Positions 50,137-59,283 are shown, numbered from the stretch's first letter. The stretch: DNA of 64,000 nucleotides from an uncultured Bacilli bacterium (GCA_934098395.1 CAKOOM010000001.1:248001-312000), one strand, 5' to 3'. Numbers and translations: made by a program. The notes: generated by a model not told the origin, from the sequence alone.

Positions 50137-50676
50137 ATGGAATTAAAAGGTAGTAAAACTGAAAAGAATTTAATGGCAGCATTTGCTGGAGAAAGTCAAG
50201 CAAGGAATAAGTATACTTATTATGCTTCGAAGGCTAAGAAAGATGGTTATGAACAAATAGCAGCAATATTTGAAGAAACAGCTGGAAATGAACGTGAACA
50301 TGCAAAGATGTGGTTTAAGGAGTTACATAATGGAGAGATTCCTGATACACTTAGTAATTTGTTAGATGCCGCAGCTGGCGAAAATTATGAATGGACTGAA
50401 ATGTACGAGGACTTTGCTAAAGAAGCTAAAGAGGAAGGCTTTGATCGCATTGCAAATTTATTCTTAGCAGTTTCTAAAATAGAAAAAGAACATGAGGAGA
50501 GATATCGTAGATTAATTGAAAATATAAAGAATGAGAGAGTATTTAAAAAAGAAGAATCAGTAGTTTGGGTATGCCGTAATTGTGGACATGTTCATGTTGG
50601 AACAACTGCACCAAAGGTATGTCCTACTTGCAATCATCCGCAATCTTATTTTGAAATTAAAAATAATAATTATTAG
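50137..50676 (+). CDS. Rubrerythrin
   Basis: A 179-aa protein with a diiron four-helix domain (AFAGESQARNKYTYYA, FEETAGNEREHAK, then KIEKEHEERYRRL) and a C-terminal rubredoxin-like FeS4 site (VCRNCGHVH, VCPTCNHPQ). It reduces hydrogen peroxide in anaerobes. It follows parC by 16 bp with an AGAAGGAGA ribosome site. Confidence 0.95.
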   Translation: MELKGSKTEKNLMAAFAGESQARNKYTYYASKAKKDGYEQIAAIFEETAGNEREHAKMWFKELHNGEIPDTLSNLLDAAAGENYEWTEMYEDFAKEAKEEGFDRIANLFLAVSKIEKEHEERYRRLIENIKNERVFKKEESVVWVCRNCGHVHVGTTAPKVCPTCNHPQSYFEIKNNNY

Positions 50677-50685
50677 GAGGAATAT

Positions 50686-51687
50686 ATGAGAGTATTAGTA
50701 ACAGGTGGAACTGGTTATATAGGAAGTCATACGATTGTAGAATTAATAGGTCATGGATATGATGTTGTAGCAGTAGATGATTTTAGTAACTCAAAACCGA
50801 TTGTGTTAGATAAGATAAAGGAAATTACTGGTAAGAAAATTAAGTTTTATGAGTTAGATGTATGTGATAAAGAAAAACTTAGAGTTGTTTTTATGGAAAA
50901 TGAAATAGATGCAGTAATTCATTTTGCAGGTTTTAAGGCAGTTGGTGAATCAGTTGCTAAACCTTTAAAATATTATCGTAATAATTTAGATTCAACAATT
51001 ACATTATTAGAGGTAATGAACGAGTTTGGGGTTAAGAAAATAGTATTTTCTTCTTCGGCAACGGTATATGGAGATCCGGAAGAATTACCAATAAAAGAAA
51101 CAGCTAAATTGGGAGTAACTAATCCATATGGAGCTACGAAATTGTTTATTGAAAATATTCTTAAGGATGTATATATATCTGATAATGATTATAGTATTGC
51201 GATTTTAAGATATTTTAATCCGATTGGAGCCCATGAAAGTGGTTTGCTTGGGGAAGATCCGAGTGATATACCAAATAATTTAATGCCATATATAGTAAAA
51301 GTTGCTACTGGTGAATTGCCACATTTAAATATATTTGGTAATGATTATGATACGAAAGATGGTACTGGAGTAAGAGATTATATTCATGTTGTTGATTTAG
51401 CTCTTGGACATATTAGTGCTTTAGAGTATATAGATAAAAATAAGGGAATAGATTATTATAATTTAGGTACTGGACATGGATATAGTGTGATGGAAATAGT
51501 TTCAGCTTTTTCAGAAGTTAATCATGTAGATGTTCCATATGAAATAGCTCCGAGAAGAGATGGAGATATAGCAGAATGTTATGCAGATACGACATATGCT
51601 AAGGAAAAATTGCATTGGGAAGCTACACACGATTTGACTGATATGGTAGAGAGTGCTTATAATTTTGTAGTAAAAAATAATGAATAA
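50686..51687 (+). CDS. galE: UDP-glucose 4-epimerase
   Basis: A 333-aa extended short-chain dehydrogenase. It has the NAD motif VTGGTGYIGSHT, the active SSSATVYG and Tyr-x3-Lys in NPYGATKLF, then RYFNPIGAH. It interconverts UDP-Glc and UDP-Gal for surface glycans. It overlaps the hydrogenase gene by 8 bp. Confidence 0.95.
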   Translation: MRVLVTGGTGYIGSHTIVELIGHGYDVVAVDDFSNSKPIVLDKIKEITGKKIKFYELDVCDKEKLRVVFMENEIDAVIHFAGFKAVGESVAKPLKYYRNNLDSTITLLEVMNEFGVKKIVFSSSATVYGDPEELPIKETAKLGVTNPYGATKLFIENILKDVYISDNDYSIAILRYFNPIGAHESGLLGEDPSDIPNNLMPYIVKVATGELPHLNIFGNDYDTKDGTGVRDYIHVVDLALGHISALEYIDKNKGIDYYNLGTGHGYSVMEIVSAFSEVNHVDVPYEIAPRRDGDIAECYADTTYAKEKLHWEATHDLTDMVESAYNFVVKNNE

Positions 51688-52963
51688 AGATAAAGAAAAA
51701 GTATTAAAAAGGGTTCCAATAGCAGAAAGTAATATATGTATTAAACGTGATGATAAGAAATGTATAAATTGTGGAGCATGTAAGGGAATATGTATGAGCC
51801 GAATTGGAGTATTTGGTCATTATGATATGCAACACGAAAATATTAGATGTATAAATTGTGGACAATGTTCTTTAATATGTCCTACGGGTAGTATTAGTGA
51901 GGTACTTGATTATAAAAAAGTAATTAAAGATATTGAAAATGATAAAACAGTTATTTTTCAAATAGCTCCAGCAGTAAGATTTTTACTTGGTGATGAATTT
52001 GGATATAAACCTGGTAAAAATGTTCAGGGAAAAATAATAACAGCTTTAAAAATACTAGGGGCTAGTTATGTATTTGATACATCTTTTGGAGCAGATTTAA
52101 CAATATGTGAAGAAGCTAATGAATTTATTGAGAGGATTAATAATAATGAAAGATTACCTCTAATGACAAGTTGTTGTCCGGCGTGGGTTAAATATGTATC
52201 GGAGTTTTATCCGAAATATAAAAAGAATTTATCTACGACAAAGAGTCCTGTTTTGATGATGGGAGCAGTAATTAAAAATTATTTTGTAAAGAAGAAAAAT
52301 CTTGATAATGTAGTAGTAGTGGCAGTTGTACCATGTACAGCTAAGAAATATGAAATCAGTAAGACGGATGATGTAGATATAGCTATTACGGTAAGAGAAC
52401 TTGGAATGTGGATTCGTGAAGCAGGAATAAATTTTAGAAAATTAGAAAATAGTAGATTTGATTCATTTGATGGTACTGGAGCTGGTATTATCTTCGGAGC
52501 TAGTGGTGGTGTAACAGAATCAATGATAAGATATGTTTATCATAAATTAACTAATAGGTCTCCTTATAGAAAAATTCTTGAATATACACCAATACGTGGA
52601 CTTGATGATATAAAAATTGCTGATATTAAAATTAGAGATCATAGTATTAAGATGGCTGTTGTAAATGGTACAGGAGACGTTCCTAAACTAATTAAGATGA
52701 TGGAAGATGAGAAAAAACACTTTGATATTATTGAAGTAATGGCTTGTGATGGAGGATGTATTGCTGGCGGTGGTGGTAGCCGGGCATATAAAATAAATAA
52801 TGATAATAAAAAGAAAAGAATTTCTGCAATATATCGAAAAGATAAAAGTAAGAAGAGAAGATCTAGTTATGAAAATCCATTGATACGTAAACTTTATAAA
52901 GAATTATTGATGGAAGTAGATAGTGATGTTGCAAAGAAACTTTTGCATATTAGGGAGGAATAG
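51680..52963 (+). CDS. [FeFe]-hydrogenase catalytic protein, short two-cluster type
   Basis: A 427-aa protein. The N-terminal ferredoxin part has Cys28/31/34/38 and Cys57/60/63/67 for two [4Fe-4S] clusters. The H-cluster motifs are L1 TSCCPAW (163-169, with the proton-relay Cys), L2 PCTAKKYE (218-225) and L3 EVMACDGGC (352-360) followed by IAGGGGSRA. All H-cluster Cys are kept, so H2 turnover is plausible; the usual Gly-x-Pro after L3 is GSR. The HydEFG maturases are not in the window. Confidence 0.88.
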   Translation: MNKDKEKVLKRVPIAESNICIKRDDKKCINCGACKGICMSRIGVFGHYDMQHENIRCINCGQCSLICPTGSISEVLDYKKVIKDIENDKTVIFQIAPAVRFLLGDEFGYKPGKNVQGKIITALKILGASYVFDTSFGADLTICEEANEFIERINNNERLPLMTSCCPAWVKYVSEFYPKYKKNLSTTKSPVLMMGAVIKNYFVKKKNLDNVVVVAVVPCTAKKYEISKTDDVDIAITVRELGMWIREAGINFRKLENSRFDSFDGTGAGIIFGASGGVTESMIRYVYHKLTNRSPYRKILEYTPIRGLDDIKIADIKIRDHSIKMAVVNGTGDVPKLIKMMEDEKKHFDIIEVMACDGGCIAGGGGSRAYKINNDNKKKRISAIYRKDKSKKRRSSYENPLIRKLYKELLMEVDSDVAKKLLHIREE

Positions 52964-52964
52964 T

Positions 52965-53297
52965 ATGAACAAAAAAGGTTTTACTTTAATTGAATTACTA
53001 GCTTGCTTATTATTACTTGGAATAATTTTAGCAATAGGTTTACATGCATCACGAGATATGATGGCTACTTCATTTATACAATTTAGACGCGTTAGTGAAA
53101 GAGAAATCTTTTCTTCCGCAGAAAAGTATGTAATAGACAATGATTTGTCAGGAGAGGTATATGTTAGTGTTATAAAATTAGTAGAACTTGGTTATATTAA
53201 AGATATGAATGACACTTCAGTTAGAGATAAATGTGTTTTAGTAAATAAGAAAAAAAATAGGATTAAAGAAATAAAACTTGTTGATAGTTGTGAATAA
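52965..53297 (+). CDS. Type IV pilin-like / ComGC-like prepilin
   Basis: A 110-aa protein with a short leader and the prepilin cleavage site KKGFTLIELLACLLLLGII (G before F, Glu at +5), then one hydrophobic helix and a small soluble domain with two Cys near the end. The upstream Met is rejected because GGGAGG lies before ATG 52,965. No other pilus genes are next to it; it sits between the hydrogenase and a lipoprotein. Confidence 0.82.
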   Translation: MNKKGFTLIELLACLLLLGIILAIGLHASRDMMATSFIQFRRVSEREIFSSAEKYVIDNDLSGEVYVSVIKLVELGYIKDMNDTSVRDKCVLVNKKKNRIKEIKLVDSCE

Positions 53298-53308
53298 AGG
53301 AGATAAGA

Positions 53309-53776
53309 ATGAAAGTAAAAAAAATAATTATATGTTTAGTTTTAATGATTTTACTTACGGGGTGTGGTAATAAGGAAGTTAAATTAGATTTAAGTAAAAT
53401 AGAGACTGATTTGAATGAATTAACAGTTGATGATAGTAAGTTATTTTTAGATAATGAGAAATTATCGATGGAAAAATTGCAAGATAAATATGGAATGAAT
53501 ACGGATATATTTGATGAAATATTAGTTAGTACTCCAAGTAAAGTAGGATCTGCTAGTATGTATGCAGTATTTTTACCTAAAGAAGGAAAAGAAAGTGAAT
53601 GTGAAGAAGAAATAGATAAATTCTTTGATAAATATTCACAAGCTTGGACAATGGGGTATTTTCCTGAAGAAGAAAAATTAGTGGAAAATAAAACTAAAGA
53701 TAAATATGGAAATTATTATATATATGTTATTTCCCGTGATAATGATAAAGTAATAGATAAAATAAAAAGTGAATAG
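53309..53776 (+). CDS. DUF4358-like lipoprotein
   Basis: A 155-aa lipoprotein with lipobox ILLTGC (Cys19). The mature part resembles DUF4358 (LDLSKIETDLNEL, LQDKYGMNTDIFDEILV, YYIYVISRDNDKVIDKI). Function unknown. It lies 11 bp after the pilin gene and 11 bp before the MBOAT gene, so these genes probably form one operon. Confidence 0.7.
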   Translation: MKVKKIIICLVLMILLTGCGNKEVKLDLSKIETDLNELTVDDSKLFLDNEKLSMEKLQDKYGMNTDIFDEILVSTPSKVGSASMYAVFLPKEGKESECEEEIDKFFDKYSQAWTMGYFPEEEKLVENKTKDKYGNYYIYVISRDNDKVIDKIKSE

Positions 53777-53787
53777 GAGGAAATTAA

Positions 53788-55185
53788 ATGGTTTTTAGTA
53801 GCATTCCTTTTCTCTTTTTCTTTTTTCCACTTTTTTTAATTCTTTATTATATAGTTCCGTTTAAGATAAAGAATTATATTTTATTAATATTTAGTTTAGT
53901 GTTTTATGCGTGGGGTGAACCAGTATATATTTTTTTAATGATTTTTTCTTCATTTATTAATTATTTAGCTGGTTTACTAATAGATAAGTTTGATAATAAG
54001 AAGAAAAGAAAATTAATTTTAGTAATTAGTATTATAATTAATATTTTAATATTAGGATTTTTTAAATATGCTGATTTCTTTATAGAGATTGTTAATGGAA
54101 TGATTGGAATAAATATAGATAAATTAGAATTAGGATTACCTATAGGAATAAGTTTCTTTACTTTTCAAGCAATGAGCTATGTAGTGGATGTTTATAGAAA
54201 AGAAGTGGTTCATGAGAAGAATTTCTTTATATTTATGACATATATTTCGATGTTTCCTCAACTGATTGCTGGACCAATAGTAAGATATGAAACAGTTAGT
54301 AAAGAGTTATATGATAGAGAAATTAACTTGAATAATTTTTCTTTAGGATTAAAGAGATTTATGTTAGGGTTATTTAAAAAAGTATTAATAGCTAATAATG
54401 TTGGTTATTTATTTAGTGTTATATCAGGAATGGATAATTTATCAGTACTTTTAGCATGGCTAGGTATCATAGCATTTACAATTCAGATATATTTTGATTT
54501 TTCTGGATATTCAGATATGGCAATAGGTATGGGAAGAATGCTTGGTTTTAATTATTTAGAGAATTTTAATTATCCATATATTGCTAAGAGTATTACTGAT
54601 TTTTGGAGAAGATGGCATATATCATTATCTACTTTCTTTAGAGATTATGTATATATACCACTTGGTGGAAGTAGAGTTGGTAAATACAAACATATTAGAA
54701 ATATAATGATTGTATGGATGTTGACTGGGCTTTGGCATGGAGCTAGTTTTAATTTTATATTATGGGGATTATACTACGGAATATTATTAATACTTGAGAA
54801 AAAAGTTTTTAATAAATGGTTAGATAAATTGCCAAATGTATTTAGACATATATATGCATTATTTTTTATAATGATAGGATGGTTAATATTTGCATTTGAT
54901 GATATGTTTAAATTACTAGAGTATGGTAAAACAATGTTTTTTATGAATGGAGATTTTATTAATCAAGATTTCATTTATTATTTTAGAAATTATTTTATTA
55001 TTTTAATTATTGCTTCAATATTTTCTACCCCTATATATAAAAGAATTAGTGACTATATAAATAAAAGTAAAGACAGTTTGTTTAGAAGTATTATAATTAT
55101 GGTTATATATATATTATTATTTATAATAACAATAGCTTATTTGGTAAGTGATACCTATAATCCATTTTTATATTTTAGATTTTGA
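53788..55185 (+). CDS. MBOAT-family O-acyltransferase (AlgI/DltB-like)
   Basis: A 465-aa polytopic protein with about ten TMs. It has FYAWGEPVYIFLM, ISFFTFQAMSYVVDVYR, the cytoplasmic DFWRRWHISLSTFFRDYVY and the catalytic His in GLWHGASFNFILWG. It is expected to move acyl (often acetyl) groups across the membrane for an exported polymer. It pairs with the DHHW protein encoded 6 bp downstream. Stop codon TGA. Confidence 0.9.
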   Translation: MVFSSIPFLFFFFPLFLILYYIVPFKIKNYILLIFSLVFYAWGEPVYIFLMIFSSFINYLAGLLIDKFDNKKKRKLILVISIIINILILGFFKYADFFIEIVNGMIGINIDKLELGLPIGISFFTFQAMSYVVDVYRKEVVHEKNFFIFMTYISMFPQLIAGPIVRYETVSKELYDREINLNNFSLGLKRFMLGLFKKVLIANNVGYLFSVISGMDNLSVLLAWLGIIAFTIQIYFDFSGYSDMAIGMGRMLGFNYLENFNYPYIAKSITDFWRRWHISLSTFFRDYVYIPLGGSRVGKYKHIRNIMIVWMLTGLWHGASFNFILWGLYYGILLILEKKVFNKWLDKLPNVFRHIYALFFIMIGWLIFAFDDMFKLLEYGKTMFFMNGDFINQDFIYYFRNYFIILIIASIFSTPIYKRISDYINKSKDSLFRSIIIMVIYILLFIITIAYLVSDTYNPFLYFRF

Positions 55186-55191
55186 GGTGAT

Positions 55192-56304
55192 ATGATGAAT
55201 AATAATAGTAATAAAATATTAGCTTTTATATTAAGTATGATTACCATGATGTTTTCTTTGTTATTTATATTTAATAAAAAAATGGATTTTTCTGAGAATG
55301 AAAATAGATATTTACAAGAGATACCTAAATTTAGATTAGATAAATTAATAGATGGAAAATATATTCAAGATATTGAGAATTATTTTACAGATCATTTTCC
55401 TTTTAGAGATTGGTTTGTTGGGATTAAGACAAAGAGTGATAAGTTGTTAGGACTTGAGGAAGAGAATTCAGTATATTTTTGTAAGAATGATTATTTAATA
55501 GAGAAATATAATAGTAATAATGATAAAGATAAGTTTATAAATAAGCTTAATAATTTTTATGATAAGTTAGATAAAACAGATATGTCTTTGATGTTAGTGC
55601 CTAGTAGTATAAGTGTTAATTATAAATTGTTACCTAAGAATGTAGAATATGAGGATCAAGTTAATGATATGAATTATATATACGATAAGATTAAATTTAG
55701 GACAGTTAATGTATATAATATACTTCTTGATATGAATGATAATTATCAGATGTATTATAGATTAGACCATCATTGGACTAGTTATGGGGCATATTATGGA
55801 TATATGGAATACATGAATAGTGAAGCTATGCCGATTGATAGTTTTAAAGTAGAGATGGTAACTGATAAGTTTATGGGAACATTATATTCGAAGAGTGGAG
55901 ATTATAGTAGAAAACCTGATAAGATATATTTATTTATTCCAAATAAACATGACTATACGGTTAATTATGTATATGAAAATAAAGTTAGTAATACTTTGTA
56001 TGAGATGTCTTATATAGATAAAAAAGATAAGTATGCATTATTTTTAGATAATAATCATCCATTAATAGTTATTACTAATAATGATATTGATACGGATAGA
56101 GAAATAGTAGTTATTAAAGACAGTTATGCGAATAGTTTTATTCCATTTTTAATAAATAATTATAAACGAATACATGTAATAGATCCGCGATATTTTAATG
56201 ATAGTGTAAGTGAATATATCAATAGTAATAATATTAATGAAGGGTTAATATTATATAATATGAATACGGTATTACAAGATCATGGAATAATGTCGATGGA
56301 GTAA
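55192..56304 (+). CDS. DHHW-family (AlgJ/AlgX-like) surface acyltransferase partner
   Basis: A 370-aa protein with an N-terminal TM (about 9-29), FSENENRYLQEIPKF, YFTDHFPFRDWFVGIK, the DHHW motif in RLDHHWTSYGAYYGY, and IKDSYANSFIPFL holding the SGNH-like Ser block. It probably completes acylation of an extracytoplasmic glycan after MBOAT transfer. The TM anchor and lack of a lipobox place it on the outer face of the membrane. Confidence 0.85.
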   Translation: MMNNNSNKILAFILSMITMMFSLLFIFNKKMDFSENENRYLQEIPKFRLDKLIDGKYIQDIENYFTDHFPFRDWFVGIKTKSDKLLGLEEENSVYFCKNDYLIEKYNSNNDKDKFINKLNNFYDKLDKTDMSLMLVPSSISVNYKLLPKNVEYEDQVNDMNYIYDKIKFRTVNVYNILLDMNDNYQMYYRLDHHWTSYGAYYGYMEYMNSEAMPIDSFKVEMVTDKFMGTLYSKSGDYSRKPDKIYLFIPNKHDYTVNYVYENKVSNTLYEMSYIDKKDKYALFLDNNHPLIVITNNDIDTDREIVVIKDSYANSFIPFLINNYKRIHVIDPRYFNDSVSEYINSNNINEGLILYNMNTVLQDHGIMSME

Positions 56305-56337
56305 GTTAACTATTAAATAAATTTTAATAGTTTTTTT
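56305..56337 (+). terminator. Rho-independent terminator
   Basis: AACTATTAAA and TTTAATAGTT pair, with a T-run. Confidence 0.75.
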
Positions 56338-56399
56338 CTTATTTTTTTATGACAAAGAGTTAATTTTGTGTTATCATTATTAAAGAACGGGTGATATTA

Positions 56400-56795
56400 A
56401 TGACAAGACATGAACAAAGATATAAAGCAATGACAATATTATATCAAGCAAATTTATATGATAGTAATAATATTAGTTATGATATTAAAGATATAATTAA
56501 TCTTCAGTTAGAAGAAAAAAATAAATTTGTTGAGAATTTAGTTAATGGAGTAATTTCTAATAAAGAAGAAATTGATAAGTTAGCAAATAAATATTTAGAT
56601 AATTGGGATATTAATAGATTAGGATTTACAGATCAAGCGATACTTAGAATAGGAATTTATGAAATTCTTAATACAGAGACACCTGATGTTACTTGTATTG
56701 ATGAAGCGGTAGAACTTAGTAAAGAGTATTCAGATGATAAAGTCTGTAAGATGATTAATGGAGTACTTGATAAGGTATATCATAGTAAGAATTAG
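56400..56795 (+). CDS. nusB: Transcription antitermination protein NusB
   Basis: A 131-aa all-helical protein: TRHEQRYKAMTILYQ, NRLGFTDQAILRIGIYEI and CIDEAVELSKEYSDD are the NusB conserved helices. It acts in rRNA antitermination with NusE. ATG 56,400 follows CGGGTGA. It leads into xseA-xseB, a common arrangement in Bacilli. Confidence 0.92.
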   Translation: MTRHEQRYKAMTILYQANLYDSNNISYDIKDIINLQLEEKNKFVENLVNGVISNKEEIDKLANKYLDNWDINRLGFTDQAILRIGIYEILNTETPDVTCIDEAVELSKEYSDDKVCKMINGVLDKVYHSKN

Positions 56796-56816
56796 TTGTG
56801 AATAAGTAGGTGTGAT

Positions 56817-58097
56817 ATGGAGCAGGAATATATTACAATTAGTGAATTAAATCATTATCTAAAAGAATTATTTGATGATAATATGTTTTTAAAACATGTT
56901 TATTTAAAAGGGGAAATATCTAATTTTAAAGCTCATACGAGAGGACATTTATATTTTACTTTAAAAGATGAGACTAGTAGACTTAATGCAGTAATGTTTT
57001 CTTATCAAGCTAATCAATTAAAATTTGAACCTGTAGATGGAATGAAAGTAATGGTTACTGGTAAGATTTCTGTATATGAAGCTACGGGGGCTTATCAAAT
57101 ATATGTTGAAGATATGCAACAAGATGGACTGGGTAATTTATATATAGAGTTTGAAAAATTAAAGAAGAAATTAGCTGCCGAGGGACTTTTTGATAAGAGT
57201 AAGAAAAAAGCTATACCTAAAACTCCAAAGAGAATTGGAATAGTTACTGCTAGTACGGGGGCGGCAATTAGAGATATACTGACTACAATTAAAAGAAGAT
57301 ATCCGATATGTGAGACGATATTATTTCCTTCATTAGTACAGGGAGCTGAAGCTGCTAAGGATATTGTTAGAAATATAGAACTTGCTAATAGTTATGATAT
57401 AGATACGTTAATTGTAGGTAGAGGTGGAGGATCTATTGAAGATTTATGGCCTTTTAATGAAGAAATAGTTGCTAGGGCAATATATAATTCAAAGGTTCCC
57501 GTAATTAGTGCAGTAGGTCATGAAATAGATTTTACAATAGCTGATTTTGTAGCTGATCTTAGAGCTCCAACTCCAACAGCTGCGGCAGAGTTAGCAGTTC
57601 CTAATATAGATACGATTAATACTTATTTATTAAATGTAGTTAATAGAAGTACTCTTAGTATTAATGGTTATATAGATAACAAAAAACAAACTCTTGGTAG
57701 TTTAATTAATAGTTATGTATTAAAAAAGCCTACGGCATTGTATGAAATAAAAGAACAAAATTTAGATTTTTTAATAGATAAAGTTAATAAAGAAATGAAA
57801 CAAATACTTGGTAATACAAGAATAGAATTGTATAAATTAATTAATAGTTATGTGTTAACTAATCCAGAAATATTATATAAATTTAAGAGTCAAGAGTTAG
57901 AACATATGATTAATAAACTAGATGTATTAAATCCGATGAATACGATTAAAAGGGGATATGCAATAGTTAAACATAATGATAAAGTATTAGTAGATATTAA
58001 TAAGTTAGTAAAAGATGATATATTAGATATAGATGTTGTTAATGGAACAATAAAAACTAAAGTAGTAGAGGTGAAGAATGGAAAAAAAGGAAGTTAG
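56817..58097 (+). CDS. xseA: Exodeoxyribonuclease VII large subunit
   Basis: A 426-aa protein with an N-terminal OB-fold (LNHYLKELFDDNMFL, YLKGEISNFKAHTRGHLYF) and the catalytic region GIVTASTGAAIRDI, VGRGGGSIEDLWPFN and SAVGHEIDFTIAD. The C-terminal coiled coil is shorter than in E. coli XseA. It degrades single-stranded DNA with XseB. Confidence 0.95.
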   Translation: MEQEYITISELNHYLKELFDDNMFLKHVYLKGEISNFKAHTRGHLYFTLKDETSRLNAVMFSYQANQLKFEPVDGMKVMVTGKISVYEATGAYQIYVEDMQQDGLGNLYIEFEKLKKKLAAEGLFDKSKKKAIPKTPKRIGIVTASTGAAIRDILTTIKRRYPICETILFPSLVQGAEAAKDIVRNIELANSYDIDTLIVGRGGGSIEDLWPFNEEIVARAIYNSKVPVISAVGHEIDFTIADFVADLRAPTPTAAAELAVPNIDTINTYLLNVVNRSTLSINGYIDNKKQTLGSLINSYVLKKPTALYEIKEQNLDFLIDKVNKEMKQILGNTRIELYKLINSYVLTNPEILYKFKSQELEHMINKLDVLNPMNTIKRGYAIVKHNDKVLVDINKLVKDDILDIDVVNGTIKTKVVEVKNGKKGS

Positions 58098-58302
58098 TTT
58101 TGAAGAGAAAATAAGAGAACTTGAAACAATAGTTAAAGAACTTGAGAGTGGAGAAGTTAATTTAGATGATGCGATAGAAAAGTATACGACGGCAATGAAA
58201 TTAGCTAAAGAATGCTCTGATAAGTTAAATAGTGCTACGGAGAAAGTGAATAAGATATTAAAAGAAAATGGTTCTTTAGAGGAATTTAAAATAGAAGAAT
58301 AA
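58078..58302 (+). CDS. xseB: Exodeoxyribonuclease VII small subunit
   Basis: A 74-aa protein with SFEEKIRELETIVKELESGE and LDDAIEKYTTAMKLAKEC, the typical XseB coiled coil. It overlaps xseA by 20 bp. Confidence 0.93.
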   Translation: MEKKEVSFEEKIRELETIVKELESGEVNLDDAIEKYTTAMKLAKECSDKLNSATEKVNKILKENGSLEEFKIEE

Positions 58303-58314
58303 TTTTCTTTCTAT

Positions 58315-58390
58315 GCTGAAATAGCTCAATTGGTAGAGCAACTGAATCGTAATCAGTAGGTTGCGGGTTCGATTCCTGCTTTCAGCACCA
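58315..58390 (+). tRNA. tRNA-Thr (anticodon CGT)
   Basis: The acceptor stem GCTGAAA/TTTCAGC, D arm GCTC...GAGC, anticodon arm ACTGA-ATCGTAA-TCAGT with anticodon CGT (reads ACG) and T arm GCGGG-TTCGATT-CCTGC are all present. The 3' CCA is encoded. The ACG codon is common in the chromosomal genes here. Confidence 0.95.
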
Positions 58391-58401
58391 GATTGATTGA
58401 T

Positions 58402-58432
58402 ACTCGAACTTTTTATAGTTCGGGTTTTATTT
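58402..58432 (+). terminator. Terminator after the tRNA
   Basis: CGAACT and AGTTCG pair around a T-rich loop, followed by GGTTTTATTT. Confidence 0.65.
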
Positions 58433-58456
58433 AATATTTTATAATTCAGTAATATG

Positions 58457-58465
58457 TGATAAAAT
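58457..58465 (+). promoter_or_regulatory. Extended -10 promoter of the leader-methyltransferase unit
   Basis: TGATAAAAT (TGn plus TAAAAT) would start transcription near 58,472, just before the leader-ORF ribosome site. Confidence 0.5.
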
Positions 58466-58489
58466 ATATATTGTTGAAGGAGGTATTTT

Positions 58490-58534
58490 TTGAAAAATAA
58501 TACATGTTTAATGGATCTCATTTTTAATTTGTAA
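58490..58534 (+). CDS. 14-aa leader peptide (MKNNTCLMDLIFNL)
   Basis: A TTG start with a GAAGGAGG ribosome site 6 bp upstream, and TAA at 58,532-58,534. The last six codons and the stop are one arm of a hairpin whose other arm contains the ribosome site of the downstream methyltransferase. This is the plan of erm-type leader peptides, in which drug-stalled ribosomes free the downstream site. Confidence 0.55.
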   Translation: MKNNTCLMDLIFNL

Positions 58535-58554
58535 TAACAAATTAAGGAGGAGAT
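58515..58554 (+). promoter_or_regulatory. Hairpin sequestering the methyltransferase Shine-Dalgarno (putative translational attenuator)
   Basis: Bases 58,515-58,532 can pair with 58,537-58,554: 17 of 18 positions pair (two of them G-U) with one A/G mismatch and a 4-nt loop. The whole AAGGAGG (58,544-58,550) of the next gene lies in the stem. No T-run follows, so the effect would be on translation, not termination. Confidence 0.6.
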
Positions 58555-58557
58555 AAA

Positions 58558-59274
58558 ATGAAATATGAAAAAGCAAAAAAATACAATATTGATTTAGTAA
58601 ATCAAAAAATTATGGGACCTAACCCATTAAAATTGGAAGAAGAACTTATGTTAAATAGCAAAATAAAAAAAGGCTCAGTTGTTATGGACTTAGGTAGTGG
58701 TCAAGGGATTACATCAGTTTTTTTAGCTAAAGAATATGGTTTTATAGTGTATGCAGTTGATCTTTGGAGTAATCCAGAAGAAAATAGAAAATTTTTTAGA
58801 GAAATGGATTTAAATGATAAAGAAATTATACCTGTTTTAGGGGATGCTACTGATTTGAAATTTGAAAAAGATTATTTTGATGCAATTATTAGTATTGATT
58901 CATATAATTATTTTGGAAGAGATATTAATTATTTAGATGATAAACTTTTACCTTTTGTAAAAAAGAATGGCTATATTTATATAGCCATTCCTGGAATGAA
59001 GAAAGATATACATAATAATATCTCTGAAGAATTAAAATTATCTTGGAATTCAGAGCAATTAGATTACATTCATGATATAGATTATTGGAAAAAGATTATT
59101 TCAAAATCAAAAAATAGTGAAATTGTTGCTATTTATGAAATGGAGAGTAATGAAGAATGTTGGAATGATTGGATAAATTGTGATAATGAATATGCTAGAA
59201 ATGATAAGATGGCTATTGAAGCGGGGGCTTGTAAATATTTAAATTTTATTGCTATTATATTAAGAAAAAAATAA
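58558..59274 (+). CDS. SAM-dependent methyltransferase under a leader-peptide hairpin
   Basis: A 238-aa class I methyltransferase with SAM motif I VVMDLGSGQGITSVFLA at about 41-57, motif II VYAVDLW and the post-I acidic VLGDATDL. It belongs to a broad family with the start YEKAKKYNIDLVNQKIMGPN, whose targets are mostly unknown. The upstream leader ORF and hairpin suggest inducible expression, as for antibiotic-resistance methyltransferases, but the sequence lacks the Erm/Cfr signatures, so a small molecule could equally be the substrate. Ribosome site AAGGAGGAG. Confidence 0.75.
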   Translation: MKYEKAKKYNIDLVNQKIMGPNPLKLEEELMLNSKIKKGSVVMDLGSGQGITSVFLAKEYGFIVYAVDLWSNPEENRKFFREMDLNDKEIIPVLGDATDLKFEKDYFDAIISIDSYNYFGRDINYLDDKLLPFVKKNGYIYIAIPGMKKDIHNNISEELKLSWNSEQLDYIHDIDYWKKIISKSKNSEIVAIYEMESNEECWNDWINCDNEYARNDKMAIEAGACKYLNFIAIILRKK

Positions 59275-59283
59275 GTATTATAT

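Noticed and set aside
58315..58440. tRNA-Thr 3' end as an integration site
   Set aside because: No integrase, and no duplicated tRNA 3' fragment was noticed downstream; the following genes are separate ordinary units.
58558..59274. Erm or Cfr rRNA methyltransferase
   Set aside because: The leader arrangement is erm-like, but the protein has neither the Erm Rossmann/NIPY motif nor radical-SAM cysteines.
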